Assembly (NCBI GenBank): GCA_004369085.1
Contig: ML210196.1
Location: 1 to 64,000 of the forward strand
Source of the DNA: Coprinopsis marcescibilis
Taxonomy: Eukaryota; Basidiomycota; Agaricomycetes; Agaricales; Psathyrellaceae
DNA length: 64,000 nt
Direction: 5' to 3'
Below are positions 34,226 through 49,669 of the stretch, piece after piece. Under the pieces are notes generated by a model. That model worked only from the letters and a program-made list of their open reading frames with translations. It did no database searches and had not been told where the DNA came from. Made by a program: the position numbers and the translations under genes. Numbering within the stretch: the stretch's first letter is position 1; each line of letters begins with the position of its first letter.

Positions 34226-36523
34226 ATGAATGACTGCAATACCACCGTAATTGGCGGTAACAGCACAGTCATCAACAACTACTACCACTACAGCTCCGCC
34301 GACGTCAGCCCAAGCCCTCCCTCCCAGGTATCGATTGAGAATGGTGAGCAGCTATTCAGAATGCAGTCGAGATAGAGGTGTTCATGCGTTATTGGTCTTG
34401 AAGCCGATATCAAGGCCATCGCGGAACAGCTCACATCGCTTAATTACCACAAGATACAAAAGGACATCCTCGGCAAGCGCACACCGAACACCTTAGTCTG
34501 GTTCTTTGAGCTGCCAGAGTTCAAGGCATGGTTGGCCAGTACGGGTGGAATCCTCTGGGTGACTGGAATGCGTGCGTTGTCAAACTATACAAGGGTACCA
34601 CAGCGAGCTGATTTGATGTCTGTTGCTAGCTGGTGCAGGAAAAACCTTTCTATCGTAGGTCATCTCAGCTCATTCAACCTCTGACTGAGAAGTCACCTAC
34701 TCCTGCAGATCAGTTATCATCGGACATCTCCTTAACTTAAAAGATCGAAATGGCGGGGGGACATGTGTTTTGTTTGCGCATTGCCGCTACACAGACGCAA
34801 TCCCAGTCAGGGACATCCTTGCAGCACTTGTTCGACAACTCCTCGAGCGTTATCCTTCCATAGGTTGGAGGTTCATTAAGCCATTCTACAGTCGTCACAA
34901 TCAAGACAGGACAACCCCTTCACAGCAAGACCTTCTCGAGCTGCTCCAGAAGATATCGGGGTCTGGGGTGTTTGCAAAGTCTTTCTACGTTATTGACGGT
35001 CTCGAAGAGGCTTCCAGCGACACCCAAATTGACATCTTATTAGCCCTCAACTCGATTGGAATCAATTTCTGTCTCACGTCGCGGCCTATAGCAGCTTTGA
35101 AGGATTATGTCCCACGCGCCGTATTTGTCAACCTTGTAGTCAACAACCACGATATTCTCCTCCTCATAATCCAGCGGGTTGAGTGCCTACCCGCGTTGAG
35201 GAAGCTCCTAACAGATGCCAAGCTTAAAGCAGAAGTTGTTTCTACAATTAATTGGAAATCATCTGGGATGTAAGTCTTTTAGCGACTTAAGCATGGAGTG
35301 GCTGATGCATGTCTCTCCAGGTTTCTGCTTGCTTCCCTTCAACTGGAAAGAATTCAACATTGCTTGTCCGTCGCCAATCTTAGGACGGCTTTGCAGGACC
35401 TTCCCAGTGGCGTACATGACATGTACGAATCAGCCATGTCGCGGATTAAATGCCAACCTAATGGCGACCTTGCCAAGCCAATCCTTGTATGGGTGGCGTA
35501 TGCACATCCACAGGCCTCTCTACTGATAGAGGATCTGCGTTGTGCGCTGGCAACGTGCATCCACACTTGCGAGTTCAATTCCGACCAGTTGGTAGACAAA
35601 GAAATCCTCATATCACTCTGCTGTGGCTTGGTCACGCTCAATGAAATCGGCTATGTCCATCTTATTCGTAAGTTTCAATCCCTTGCTATCTTGATTGTGA
35701 CATGCTAAGCTCAGTTTAGACTACACGGCATACGATTACCTCAGGTCGCGTATTGCAAGCTTCTGCGAGGATCCTCACACTGAGATCGCTTCGACATGTG
35801 CTGGTCGCCTTCTCCAATGCGGCTTCCACAACATGGACTCGAGATCAGTATCAGCGAAGTTCATAGCCAATCCACTGCTGAGATACTCCCACAAGTACCT
35901 CGGATGGCATCTACGACATTGCAAGTCAACTCCGCCAATCGTCATCTCTTTCGTGCAACGATGCAAAAGCTACCCTCTTCAAGAGCACAGCTGGGGTCTC
36001 CGATGGGATTATCTCAGTAGCTTCCATGTCGCCGCCCTATTCAACATCCCCTTCATCCTGGAATCTCTGATCGCCCAAGACACAAGTCAGGCCACCAGGA
36101 GAACAGGTTTGGGAACCACCCCTTTGATGGTAGCGGCAAGATATGGGCACGTCGACGCAGTTAATATCCTCCTCAACCTCCAATGTGTCAGAGACACCAT
36201 CAACGCCACGGACGTCAACAAGCGGACCGCCCTCATGAAGGCGGGCTACCGGGATCACATCAACGTCGTCTACGAATTGCTCAAGGTCCCAGGAGTAGAT
36301 GTCACCCTCGAAGACGATCTTGGGGTTACAGCCCTAATGGATGCAATCTGCTTTGATCAAATCGATGTCTGCGGTTCATGGCATAGACAGTTCAAGGGTT
36401 TGCTTGCGTTGCGTTCGATGGGAAGACACCGTAACAAGCGGACTGCATGTGCTACGCTTTAAGAATTCACCGTGGTATGACAAGGGTCTTTGTAAACATG
36501 GCTTTCGCATAGGACAAATATAG
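34226..36523 (+). pseudogene. NACHT-ankyrin NLR-like gene, copy B, frameshifted
   Basis: Same architecture as copy A: start MNDCNTTVIGGNSTVINNYY, the NACHT Walker A formed at a splice (GAGKTFLSS), ankyrin repeats and a Cys tail. Three lesions relative to A and C stand out. First, TTATTGGTCTTGAAG has lost one G against TTATTGGGTCTTGAAG near 34395. Second, Walker B reads VIDGLEEASS instead of IIDGLDEASS. Third, a deletion near 36370 removes the end of the last ankyrin repeat and shifts the frame, so the original frame stops at 36462 while the Cys tail (SSRVCLRCVRWED, LCKHGF) continues in another frame to 36523. The intron before HYTAYDYLRSRIA is intact. The rest of the coding sequence is well kept, so decay is recent. 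Confidence 0.75.
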
Positions 36524-36671
36524 ATGATTATATTGGTTTTGCACCTCGTAACTCACTACAGTCATGGGAGGCCTGAGCGAATCACTCGTCAGGAGACCAT
36601 TTATATCGCGTCGGAGGCTGGAGCACAAACACTTCATGGTGAATCTATCGACGCATGATTAGATCTCCATT

Positions 36672-38076
36672 GACATTATCCTCCTCATAGACCAGCCAGT
36701 TGAGCGCCTACCCGCTTTGAGGAAGCTTCTAATGGACGCAAAGCTCAAAGCGGGGGTTGTTTCCACAATCGTCCAAAATTCATCTGGGATGTAAGTGTTT
36801 CGGGGATGCAAGAAGTGGAAAGTGGCTGATAAATACCTCTCCAGGTTTCTGCTTGCTTCTCTTCAACTGGAAAGATTTCAACATTGCTTGTCCGTTGCCG
36901 ACCTCAAGACGGCTTTGAGCAACCTTCCAAGTGGCATATTCGGCATGTACGCATCGACCGTGTCGCGGATAGAAAGCCAGCCGAATAGGGACCTAGCTAA
37001 ACGGCTCCTTGTCTGGGTGACGTATGCTCAGGCCTCCCTACTTATCGAGGATCTGCGGTACGCGCTAGCAACGTCCATCCACACTCGCGAGTTCAATTCC
37101 GACCGGTTGGTAGACAAAGACATCCTCATATCCCTGTGCTGTGGCTTGGTCACTCTCAATCCAGAAAGCGGGCACGTTCGTCTTATTCGTAAGTTTCTAT
37201 CTACTATTCCCTTCTTGCCTCAACCGAGAACATGCTAAACTCGGTTAAGACTATACAGCCTACGACTACCTCAGAGCGTACGTCGCAAGCTTCTGCGAAG
37301 ATCCGCAAGCTGAGATTGCGTCGACTTGTGCTGGTCGCCTTCTTCAATGCGGCTTCCACAACATGGATTCGCGAAGCCCGAGATCAGTAATTACGAAATT
37401 TGCAGAAAATCCGCTGCTTAGATATTCACACGCGTTCCTGGGACTGCACCTACGGTATTGCAAGTCAACACCGCCAATCGTTATGGCTTTCGTGCAACAG
37501 TGCGAGAGTTACCCTCTTCAAGAACACAACTGGGGCCTCCGATGGGATTATCTGAAGAGTTTCCATGTCGCCGTCCTATTCAACATCCCATTCATCCTGG
37601 AATCTCTGATCGCCCAAAATACAGATCAGGCCACCACGGAGACGAGTCTGAGCACCACCCCCTTGATGCTAGCTGCAAGAGTTGGAAACGTCGACGCAGT
37701 AAAAATGCTTCTCAAGCTTGAATGTGTCAAGGACGCCATAAACGCCACCGACCTCAACAATCGTACCGCCCTCATGAAGGCCGCCTACCGAGGTCACCTC
37801 GACATCGTTCATGAATTGCTCAAGGTCCCAGGAGTAGACGTTACTGTCGAAGACGATCTGGGGGTTACAGCTCTGATGGATGCGATCTGTTTTGGTCGAC
37901 TCGATGTCGCCAAAGCACTGACGGAGTTCAAGGGGATAGACAGTTCAAGAATTTGCTTGCGTTGCTTTTCGTGGAAGAAAAACGTGATCAGTGGACTACA
38001 TGTACTGCAGTGGAAAGTCTCACCGCTGTACGCTAAAGGTGTTTGTAGGCACGGCTTTCGCATGGAACAAATATAG
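36672..38076 (+). pseudogene. NACHT-ankyrin NLR-like gene, copy C, 5' truncated
   Basis: The copy begins abruptly within the NACHT module at GACATTATCCTCCTCATAGA, equivalent to about 30760 of copy A. It has no P-loop, Walker B or start. From there it follows copy A almost base for base, including the intron before FLLASLQLERFQHC and an uninterrupted donor CTTATTCGTAAG leading to HYTAYDYLRAYVASF. The ankyrin part (TTPLMLAARVGNVDAVKMLL and following) and the Cys tail (ICLRCFSW, VCRHGF) are open to TAG at 38076. It is closer to A than to B. An ankyrin-only protein could still be made from an internal start (MDSRSPRSVITKFAENP). Confidence 0.72.
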
Positions 38077-39265
38077 TTGGTTATTGTTATTACTACCTGA
38101 GTGAATCGAGAAATACTTAGTAAAATGACACGTGGATAGCTCGAGGCTGATATGCGTGACACAGACAGCAGGGGACCCATGTCTTCCTTTCATGTATGGT
38201 CATCTGGAAGGTTCGAGGCTGTATGGGCATTCTAGATATATTAAATTAGTAGCGTTATCCAATCACAGGACTTAGAGTACCCGAAATGGCAAGCGGACCG
38301 ATTACTGCTATCATTGGTCCTCCTCGTCAATGAATCAGGTGAAGGAAATGAACATTGCGGAAGGATTAAAATACTAAGGTATACATGAACAGGATACCAG
38401 CCTTCTAAACTTATATGAAGACGATCAGATTATCAACTCATCGTGGGCGCCTAATTTTACTACGTGACGTAACCCACCTAGAGTATGACTTGCTTGACAG
38501 GCTTCTCCGGATCAACCTTCTCATGAAATTCAACTCAGAAGTACAAATAGCATCCCAGAACGGGACTTAACGACACAGGGACGCTGAGGACTAGGAACTG
38601 TGCTAACCCCAAGCAAAACTCCGACTCAATCTCGATTTGTCTGGTCCATCCGCAAGCGGGAAGTGTGGACGCCCTTCTATATTTTGCGAGTGCATCTCTG
38701 GTAACACGATGCTCGCCACCTGTGGGCGAGTCATTCGCTTGCTGGCGCCCAGGCTGACCCAACATCTGGCGCGGATGTAGAGCTACCCTCCCCTGTACCC
38801 TGAGCCGCGCGAAGGAGGGGAACTCTAGCAACGCGCTAAGCCACATGTAGGCACAAATCTGCATGTAACCCCATCTCTCTTCGTTCCAGAACAACCTTCA
38901 GTACGACCTGAACGCCGCATCATCGGACATTGCCTTGACATGTGCACACAAACCTTCTCACTTTTCCAGTCCAAACTTGATGTCAGACTTAAACCTCCGT
39001 GAAAGCGAGTAAAATAGGGTCCTGGAGGCTTTATCTCTTGACTCGGGGAATTCACTGGAAGCCATGCAATGTACGCGAGGCGTCGGACATGTGTGGGGAA
39101 AAGAATTTGATTTGCCGGCTTTTTGCGAGAAATCTGGTTTGAACTTCGATGGTATGGGTAACTGGGTCACTTTCTACCTTGGCAGTTGCGTATAGCAGCT
39201 AGATAACAGTGCGCGTTTGTATCCACAAACGATCACCCAAGGAGTATTACATTAAATTATTATCT
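38077..39265. other. Intergenic, no gene recognised
   Basis: Several 60-120 codon frames lie on the minus strand at 38535-39170. They overlap one another and lack motifs or splice support. Confidence 0.4.
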
Positions 39266-39592
39266 ATGGGCGGTGGATCGAGTCCAAAACCGAAGTTGAC
39301 GATCCATGAAAATTTTCAAAAGGGACACTGATACGCGTGTGCGTTTGACGAAAACCACTAGTTCACAACGAAATTGCCGGCTGGAGCGGGAGGAAGAGAT
39401 TTCTTTGAAGGTATCGTTAGGGGCTATCTGCTCTATCAACGCTCATGCTTGCAATTTTTGAGGTTCTGAGATAGCCCTAAATGGGTCAAGTTCAGCTGGA
39501 AACTTGAGGCGGCTGGGTTCCGGAAACGGATATCGATCGTCTTAGAGTCTGCTACATTTGCCGTGTTCTACGATTTCAGGGCCTATGGGTGA
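39266..39592 (+). CDS. Possible small three-exon gene starting MGGGSS
   Basis: The ATG at 39266 gives MGGGSSPKPKLTIHENFQKG. After a CCACTAG acceptor (about 39359) there is FTTKLPAGAGGRDFFE. After another AG at about 39473 a protein-like frame PKWVKFSWKLEAAGFRKRIS runs to TGA at 39592. The last junction is one base out of phase at the most obvious donor (GTATCG), so the model is incomplete or the gene is broken. The MGGGSS start resembles an N-myristoylation site. Family unknown. Confidence 0.3.
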
Positions 39593-40059
39593 GGTCTTCT
39601 ACTTTTAGGCAAATAGGTGCGACTGTTTGTGTACAATGTACCTTCTCTTAGACTGAGCACGTTGTTGAACGCCTTGAGGCAATCGTATCGCATGCAATAT
39701 TTATCCGGGCCGACAATGCTCACCACAACCCAGTTAACAGCAATCCTCTGGATTACTAGACGCCAGTGTTATGAGAGTTTCTATAAGAGCTTCAGGTTTC
39801 CGTCTCTCTCCAATAACTAGGATCACTCACCCTTTTCTCTGACATATCACTCTACTACGCATTTCAACACACCGTTTGCCGCCTCCTCGATACACCTCTC
39901 TTGTTACCTGTGTGTATTCGACGACGTCTGTTTACTCTACGTCGCCCGAGTCCGTCTACATCACCCACTTGTCTACACCTAGTGTATGTGAGTGTGACGA
40001 GGTCAATAATCGTCGTCATTGTACCTTCTAAATGTGTATGCCTTTCTAGACTGTCGCCC

Positions 40060-41021
40060 ATGTCCATTCCCATGCCAAAGGACGCGCCAAAGAAGCGAGT
40101 AAGGTCTAGGGGTCCTTACTTGAGGACCCCGGAGGAAAGGAAAGGCTACTTGGAGGACCTACTGGGAATCCAAGTCGCCTATGATGATCCCAACCACGTC
40201 TACTGCACGTATTGCAGCATGCAGATCAAGCTTGACATTAGGAAGACCAAAGGGGGTTTCTACACCGCCAACGCGACGAAACACTGTGAGACGGACGACC
40301 ATATGCAGAGAGGCAGGATACGGGACAAGAGCCTCATCACGCGAAGCGCTGTATGGGATTTGGATTATAACGATTGCTTGTTTTACTGACAACTATGTTT
40401 TAAGTGGAATGCATACCATGAAGAATTGGAGCGGCAGCTCTCGTACCGTCATCCTAATGAGCAAGAGGACGTTGAGGTGAGTCCTATCATTGACAACTAG
40501 CCATGTATACCACCTAATTTGACTTGTAGGTGCCGGCTCGTTCGCCAGGCACCCATGTGTTGGACAATATTCAGGTTCAGGCGACAGCAAAAGGTTCCTC
40601 AAGAAGACCTATCAATTTGGTGAGTACATCTTCTCTCCTGATAGTCTGCTACTTACCGTGACCACGACCTTGATCGTCGGTTATTTCCCAGACCCCCACC
40701 CGTCCTCGAAGTACCCCGATGGCGTCCAGTAGCACAGCACCCAACGGTATCAATCGATTCCCTGCACCGGCGAGCATACGAGACGACTCGAAAGTCCAAA
40801 ATGCCAGAGATGACCATTCGACCCGCGTTGCACAATGCATCGAGATCTCACCGGACATCAGGGACCTTTGCACTTGTCTAAAGCCGACACGCCAGACTCA
40901 TCAGGTGAGTTCTTTCGATCATGCTATGGTGGATTTGGCGTTGATGTTGTACAAAGAGTGTGTCGGCCAGCATGGGGGATGCCAATTTGCTGTTATCCTT
41001 CCACCAGGAAGCAGCGAATAG
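40060..41021 (+). CDS. BED-like zinc-finger protein, unknown function
   Basis: Four exons (40060-40350, 40405-40476, 40530-40619, 40692-41021) join in phase to about 260 residues. After a basic start (MSIPMPKDAPKKRVRSRGPY) there is CTYC, then KHCETDDH, giving C-x2-C-x22-H-x5-H within residues 50-90. This resembles BED/C2H2-type DNA-binding fingers often derived from hAT-like transposases. The rest is polar and Ser/Pro/Arg-rich and ends QFAVILPPGSSE. No transposase catalytic core or terminal repeats were seen. The last exon reads through a possible GTGAGT donor at about 40910, so a longer spliced form is possible. It could be a nuclear protein or a domesticated transposon piece. Confidence 0.55.
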
Positions 41022-41180
41022 GGCGGCATTGACAGAACTTAGAGGCCATCGATTGATCGGATAACCAACTTCCTGTACGATTCCAGTACACACCATCCAA
41101 GATTGGAACAGCCAGCAGATGTGAATCGTAGAACGTACCGGTAGCCCTGGTACTTCGGGGGTAACTGATGTGGAAGAGTT

Positions 41181-41208
41181 CGTCGTCGTCGTCGTCGTCG
41201 TCGTCGTG
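41181..41208 (+). repeat. (CGT)n microsatellite
   Basis: About nine CGT units. On the minus strand they would encode a Thr run within an unsupported frame. Confidence 0.8.
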
Positions 41209-41566
41209 GTAGATAACAATCGCTGGAATCTCTTTGCCAAGAGCCTGTCCGTTTTTCTTTCTTTGTCTGTATTGTTTGTCCAAGCCTTTGCTTTCCGAGT
41301 CCCCCGCGCTGTCGACTGATTGCAAAGAAATTGGCTCAATGTCCTGCACCTCAGTAATACACGGCGGATGATCTTGGATACGGACCCTCCATTATCTCTG
41401 ACAACGGGGCTTGGACCGCAATCAGAGCGGAAACCTGACCCATTTGGGACAAAGGCCGTGGCGCTCAGGCGCCCAAGCACGTTGATGGCCAGCTTATGAT
41501 GGCGCTGGATACGGCGGAAACAGCGCGTAGCGCGTCGCTGAGTAGCGTGTGCCACTCATGAAAATC

Positions 41567-41576
41567 TACATAAAAG
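41567..41576 (+). promoter_or_regulatory. TATA-like box of GSTDGYG copy 3
   Basis: TACATAAAAG lies about 130 bases before the ATG at 41705, the same spacing as in the other two family members. It is preceded by the shared word GCGTGTGCCACTC. Confidence 0.45.
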
Positions 41577-41704
41577 CAAGCCCCTCCCTGTTATAATATT
41601 CCATACGATCTCTTCTCTTTTGTCTCATCACACTCTCACCTACTCCTCCACCGTCTACTGAATTCGCCTCTTTACTACTCTACAGCCTACGGCTTCTGGC
41701 AGCC

Positions 41705-42502
41705 ATGTCATCCCATAAATCCAAAGTCCTTGGCCCCCGAGAACTGCTCCTTCTAGGAATTTTGAATGGTGTTCCGGCTGGCAGTAACCCCAAAGGCAAG
41801 GGACGGGAAATCAAGTTCTACCCGTTCGGAAACGACATCAGCGTAGCCCCCATTCCACTTTCTCAGCCCATCGCTGGCCAAGGGCACTATAGTTCTCGTC
41901 CCAATCTCACAAAGGCCGATAGCTCAGTCCCGTACTCTGACACTTCGGAGACTCGTCCATTCATATCCAGGCTACGGGGATTCAACTATCAGCTCCACAA
42001 CAGAGCCAAAACCAATCCCAACGTTCCCCAGGCTGATGACATGGGTGTGCCTTCCGACCCAGTTCCACACCTAGAGCCCGGCTCTCACTTCGTTCCCTCC
42101 GACCCACTGCCTCTACCTACGGCTAGCGCTAGCGATGAGAGCGGTACTTTCAACGATAGTGACCCAGTCCCGCATCTGGAGCCCGGAAACAGCTTCGTTG
42201 CAAGCAAGGAAGCAGCTAGCGGCTCTAGCTCTGACCCGACCTGCGATGCCAATACGCAGGATACGCCTGGTTGTGACTCTGAACCTAGCTTTGAGGACGA
42301 GCAAGATGACTGCAGCGAATATTCGGATGAGTACGATGATGGCTTTGGGAGCACCGACGGCTATGGGCTTGCTGGATTCGTAGACGCCCATACCCGCATG
42401 GCGTTCCAGGGCCGTAATCGTCTGAAAGGGGGTCGCAATATTCAAGCTATCCGCTATTCCTGCTGGGGATATCACGCGCGAAATAATTATTTCCAATGGT
42501 AA
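41705..42502 (+). CDS. GSTDGYG-family protein, copy 3 (265 residues, extended N-terminus)
   Basis: A single-exon gene. Residues 1-200 are unique to this copy: MSSHKSKVLGPRELLLLGIL, a basic GKGREIKFYPFG, and a Ser/Pro/Asp-rich part in which SDPVPHLEPG appears twice (about residues 117 and 152), with SDPLPLP between. Then comes an acidic run (SEYSDEYDDGF) and the family core GSTDGYGLAGFVDAHTRMAF, QGRNRLKGGRN and the end YHARNNYFQW. The core and the 3' flank match copy 2; the N-terminus does not match the other two. No signal peptide or membrane helix is seen. Function unknown. Keeping the C-terminal 60 residues while the rest turns over suggests that the core is the working part. Confidence 0.65.
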   Translation: MSSHKSKVLGPRELLLLGILNGVPAGSNPKGKGREIKFYPFGNDISVAPIPLSQPIAGQGHYSSRPNLTKADSSVPYSDTSETRPFISRLRGFNYQLHNRAKTNPNVPQADDMGVPSDPVPHLEPGSHFVPSDPLPLPTASASDESGTFNDSDPVPHLEPGNSFVASKEAASGSSSDPTCDANTQDTPGCDSEPSFEDEQDDCSEYSDEYDDGFGSTDGYGLAGFVDAHTRMAFQGRNRLKGGRNIQAIRYSCWGYHARNNYFQW

Positions 42503-43813
42503 ATTACCAAGTACGAACATGTTACATGACCCGTTTCTTTTTCTTCAATGACACTTTGGTACATATCTCTGTTATGTTTTGGACATCTGTGTTATTTTGT
42601 GGCTGCCGTCTCGGCTTGGGGATTGCTATATTTTATGGACATCCGTGTTCTGTTGTGGCTACTGTCTCGGCTTGGATTTTACTATTTACCTCTCTGGTTA
42701 ACAAAAAGAAAAAGAAATGCGGCTACCTTGGACTCGGTCTGAATGTATCGACTTGATTCATCTATGTACATCTACTTCTTGATTTCTTTTTCACACTACG
42801 TTGATTGTTTTTGCCGCTTTTAATGAATCGATGATAATTTCTGGGAATGAACTTTGGGACTGTAAGCTTCTTCAATGCGCCGCAAACACATCTGACTCGT
42901 AGCTTGCCGGTCCTTGAATCTCATCTATGAAACTCGGGGACCGTACTTTACTCAGCTTTCGCCCCATTTACCCGTCGGCCTGCCTGTAAATTTGCTACTC
43001 CTAGTCTTAAAGACTGCACGTCTAAAACTGGCTATAGCCTATAAGTGATTCCAATATGACGCGATAAGCGCCCGTAACCACATGCTGACTGCGAAGGTTA
43101 TCTGGGAAATGGTTCTCATGTATATTCCACTTTAAATGCGTAAGTGTAGAGAAGGACCCGCATAAAAGGGCGATTCAGCCAATAAGAAAGAGTCCCTACG
43201 AGGTGTACTGTTTAAATGCCGTCGATTCTCCATGATAGCGAGCAGCCGAAGTGCAGAGAGACTGTATTCTAACAGCAATTGGTGAGGTACCTAGATCCTG
43301 ATGTCCAACGTCTCCTGACAATCCTGTCGTCTCCCTTCAGAAACGTTTTAGACAATAGATCGAGCTCGGCTGCGATTTTATGACCCTGTTGCTGGGGTAC
43401 GAGGATAATTAAGCATTCAATTTATTACATAATTAAGTTACAGCCACGTCGCGTGATGGCTCAGTTCGTCGCGTCGACGCGCCCATTTTCGTTCGCACTC
43501 CAATTCCAACAATCGGTGACCGCGGGTTGATTCTCGACCGATTTGGGTAATCCTACTCTTTTTTGGATACGGCCTTCCTCTCTCCCCCTCCTAACCCTCG
43601 ATTCGTACGCTCCTAATCGAGTAAAGTCGCCACTCGATTTAGACAGCACTCGCTGCAACCGAACCGCGCCGGACACTGGACAGCAGACGACACCGAACGA
43701 ACGAAGCCTAGCATAATCCAGCCCATCCCTAGGCAGAAGAACCCAACCCAACCAGAAAGGAAAAAGAAGACGAACCAAGCCCAACGCAAAAAATTCGCCA
43801 GCCGGTGCTCAAA
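42503..43813. other. 3' flank of GSTDGYG copy 3, then Cdc7 upstream region
   Basis: The first 370 bases match the flank after copy 2, with an extra internal repeat of CTGTGTT/TGGCTGC words. From about 43440 the sequence turns GC-richer and is probably the promoter and leader of the kinase gene. No other gene was seen. Confidence 0.45.
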
Positions 43814-47698
<3,885 letters not shown>

Positions 47699-48184
47699 AG
47701 GGGCGATAGTTATTGATGATAGGACTGAAAATCGTGTTCTTACTGTATACTTAATGAGATTATCTGTTCTACCTCTAACGTTTTGGATTTCGTAGCTTAA
47801 GTGCCAGGTCCAGGGTTCGAACGCGAGGCTTTGCGGACATCAAGTTTCGCGATTCACCTGACATCATCGTAATATTTTAATTCAAGTTGCGCGTTTATTA
47901 TAACCCTTTCCTTTATTCTCTACGCTGTTTCTAAACAGTGTGGTGTAGTGTAGCTGCCCGACAAAAGAGTGGAGTGGCAATTGGATGCAAATTGGATCGG
48001 TTGAAAAGGCTGGTCGTTATTATGGCCGCCGACAACCCCGATTCGTTCACGTTGTGTACTTGTCGAAGCTGTATCTCCTAGTTGGCGTAGCTGCAGGACA
48101 AGCCTGCATGCTAAGAGTGAATGGATTATCACTTGCCCTCTATAATGATATGAGAGGTGGTAGTGATGGCAGATGGCGGGAGGC
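47699..48184. other. Convergent 3' intergenic region
   Basis: It lies between the ends of the kinase gene (plus) and DUF6533 copy 5 (minus). No gene was seen. Confidence 0.5.
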
Positions 48185-49669
48185 TTACTCTGCAAGCCCG
48201 TGGTTCAAGAACCGGTCTTCGTTTGCCTTTGCCTAGTAATAACAACCAGAAACACGGTCAGTATGCCAGAATACTGGCGCTTAACAGCTACTTACGTATG
48301 CGAGGAGAATGGTAATTTTGACTGCCACCACCACTAAATGTGCCATAACATCTCTCAATACGGTGGTCTTTGTTTTCATAGGGAGGGGTAGATATGGGGC
48401 TCACCGGAGATTAGAAGATAGTATGCAACGCCGTCCCGGATGAGCCCTGGGACGAGACTTGTTATTGGCACATGGCGATACTTTGTGTACCCGAGCCATG
48501 ACATTATGAGGACGAGTACTAAAGATGGTGCTTAAGCCTTAGCCTCATCCGGTGTGGTAAAGTGCGATGTGATGGGATTTCAATTGACTCACATATTCCA
48601 CTGATGGCGAATGATATCGTCGTTCCGAAGATCAAACCGTCCACTACGTGCGTGGAAGCAAAGTCCACTATGCAGTGTGTTCCGGGGTGATGGTATTCGC
48701 GTTCTGTGGTGACTGGGATGACCAATGTCGATTAATCATATTAAGAAAGGGTATCGGAGGCGGCAGAGGAAGGGACGTACATCGTGCTTTGGTGATTGTC
48801 AATGTTATTGCAACGAGCTGGCCACCGTGTACAACCTACTATGCATTTATAAGTGGACCTTGATAAGCTGTAGAAGCGAAGACTAGTACTTGCAATGTAC
48901 TGAAGAGAGAGGTAGTATAGCATTGGCCGGGCGTGTCCCGAGAACGCATAGACTCGGATGAACAGGATTGCTGTGCGTTTGTCCCGTGTAAGCTCAAGCC
49001 TGAGTGCAGTCGAAGCTGAAGGTCACACCTTCTGCACACGTTACAATCGTCAGTCCTGTCACTGGGAACATCCTTAAATGAGGCCCTATGTCTTATCGTC
49101 TGACAAGCATAATACTCACTTAGAGTAATGATGAGAGAGGTCCGGCAAGCCTCTTGCGTGGTTTTATCCCAAAACCTATCTAGATTTACAGTTACTACTT
49201 GACGGTGAGCAAGAATGCACAGACCACGCTCACCTTGGCATACCAGAACAATCTCAAGAAGCGAGAGGTAACGAGTAATGAGGAAGAGAGCTTTCACGAG
49301 GCTCCACCGCGTTTTCCAAACGTATTGAATCTGTGAGGGAGTCGTCGTGTTGGAATTAGGGACATCAACCTCCAGGTAGACGCTCACCTCGGATGGAAGT
49401 AGGTGGAGGTGCTCGACTATCTGCATATCCAATTTAAAGGTTAGGCTAGATTCTTGTATGGTGAACGGAATGTGTGGCGTACCAAAAGTGTCCAGCACGC
49501 CGCTGTGGAACGGAGGAGTATGAGATCAGTGCTCAACAGTGTAGTACTGGATATACGGACCTCGGAACAGCTATATCCCGAGCAAAAAAGCGTCAAATGT
49601 GGTAGAGTCACAGCGGGGACCAGCACTTACATTCATGGCGTAGAGGTGCCCAAGGTTTGCGGCGAACAT
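48185..49669 (-). CDS. DUF6533-family membrane protein, copy 5
   Basis: On the minus strand the ATG at 49669 opens MFAANLGHLYAMN, followed by a donor. Small exons then give SACWTLL and IVEHLHLLPSE, and a spliced junction gives IQYVWKTRWSLVKALFLITR, then YLSLLEIVLVCQ, the DUF6533 core. Later exons hold VLVFASTAYQ, HHPGTHCIVDFAS with VVDGLIFGTTISFAISG, and LIRDGVAYYLLIS. Joined pieces VVVAVKITILLAY and AKANEDRFLNHGLAE reach TAA at 48185. The small second exon (TACTACACT, about 49548-49540) is one base short for the next junction, so either its border is misread or there is a small lesion. The gene converges on the Cdc7 gene. Function unknown. Confidence 0.6.

Noticed and set aside
40878..41555. 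225-codon frame on the minus strand
   Set aside because: It contains a Thr run from the (CGT)n repeat, overlaps the last exon of the BED-like gene and has no motif or splice support.
47790..47850. tRNA-like B box (GGTTCGAACGC)
   Set aside because: The bases around it cannot form a T-stem and no acceptor or D-arm fits; it is not a tRNA.
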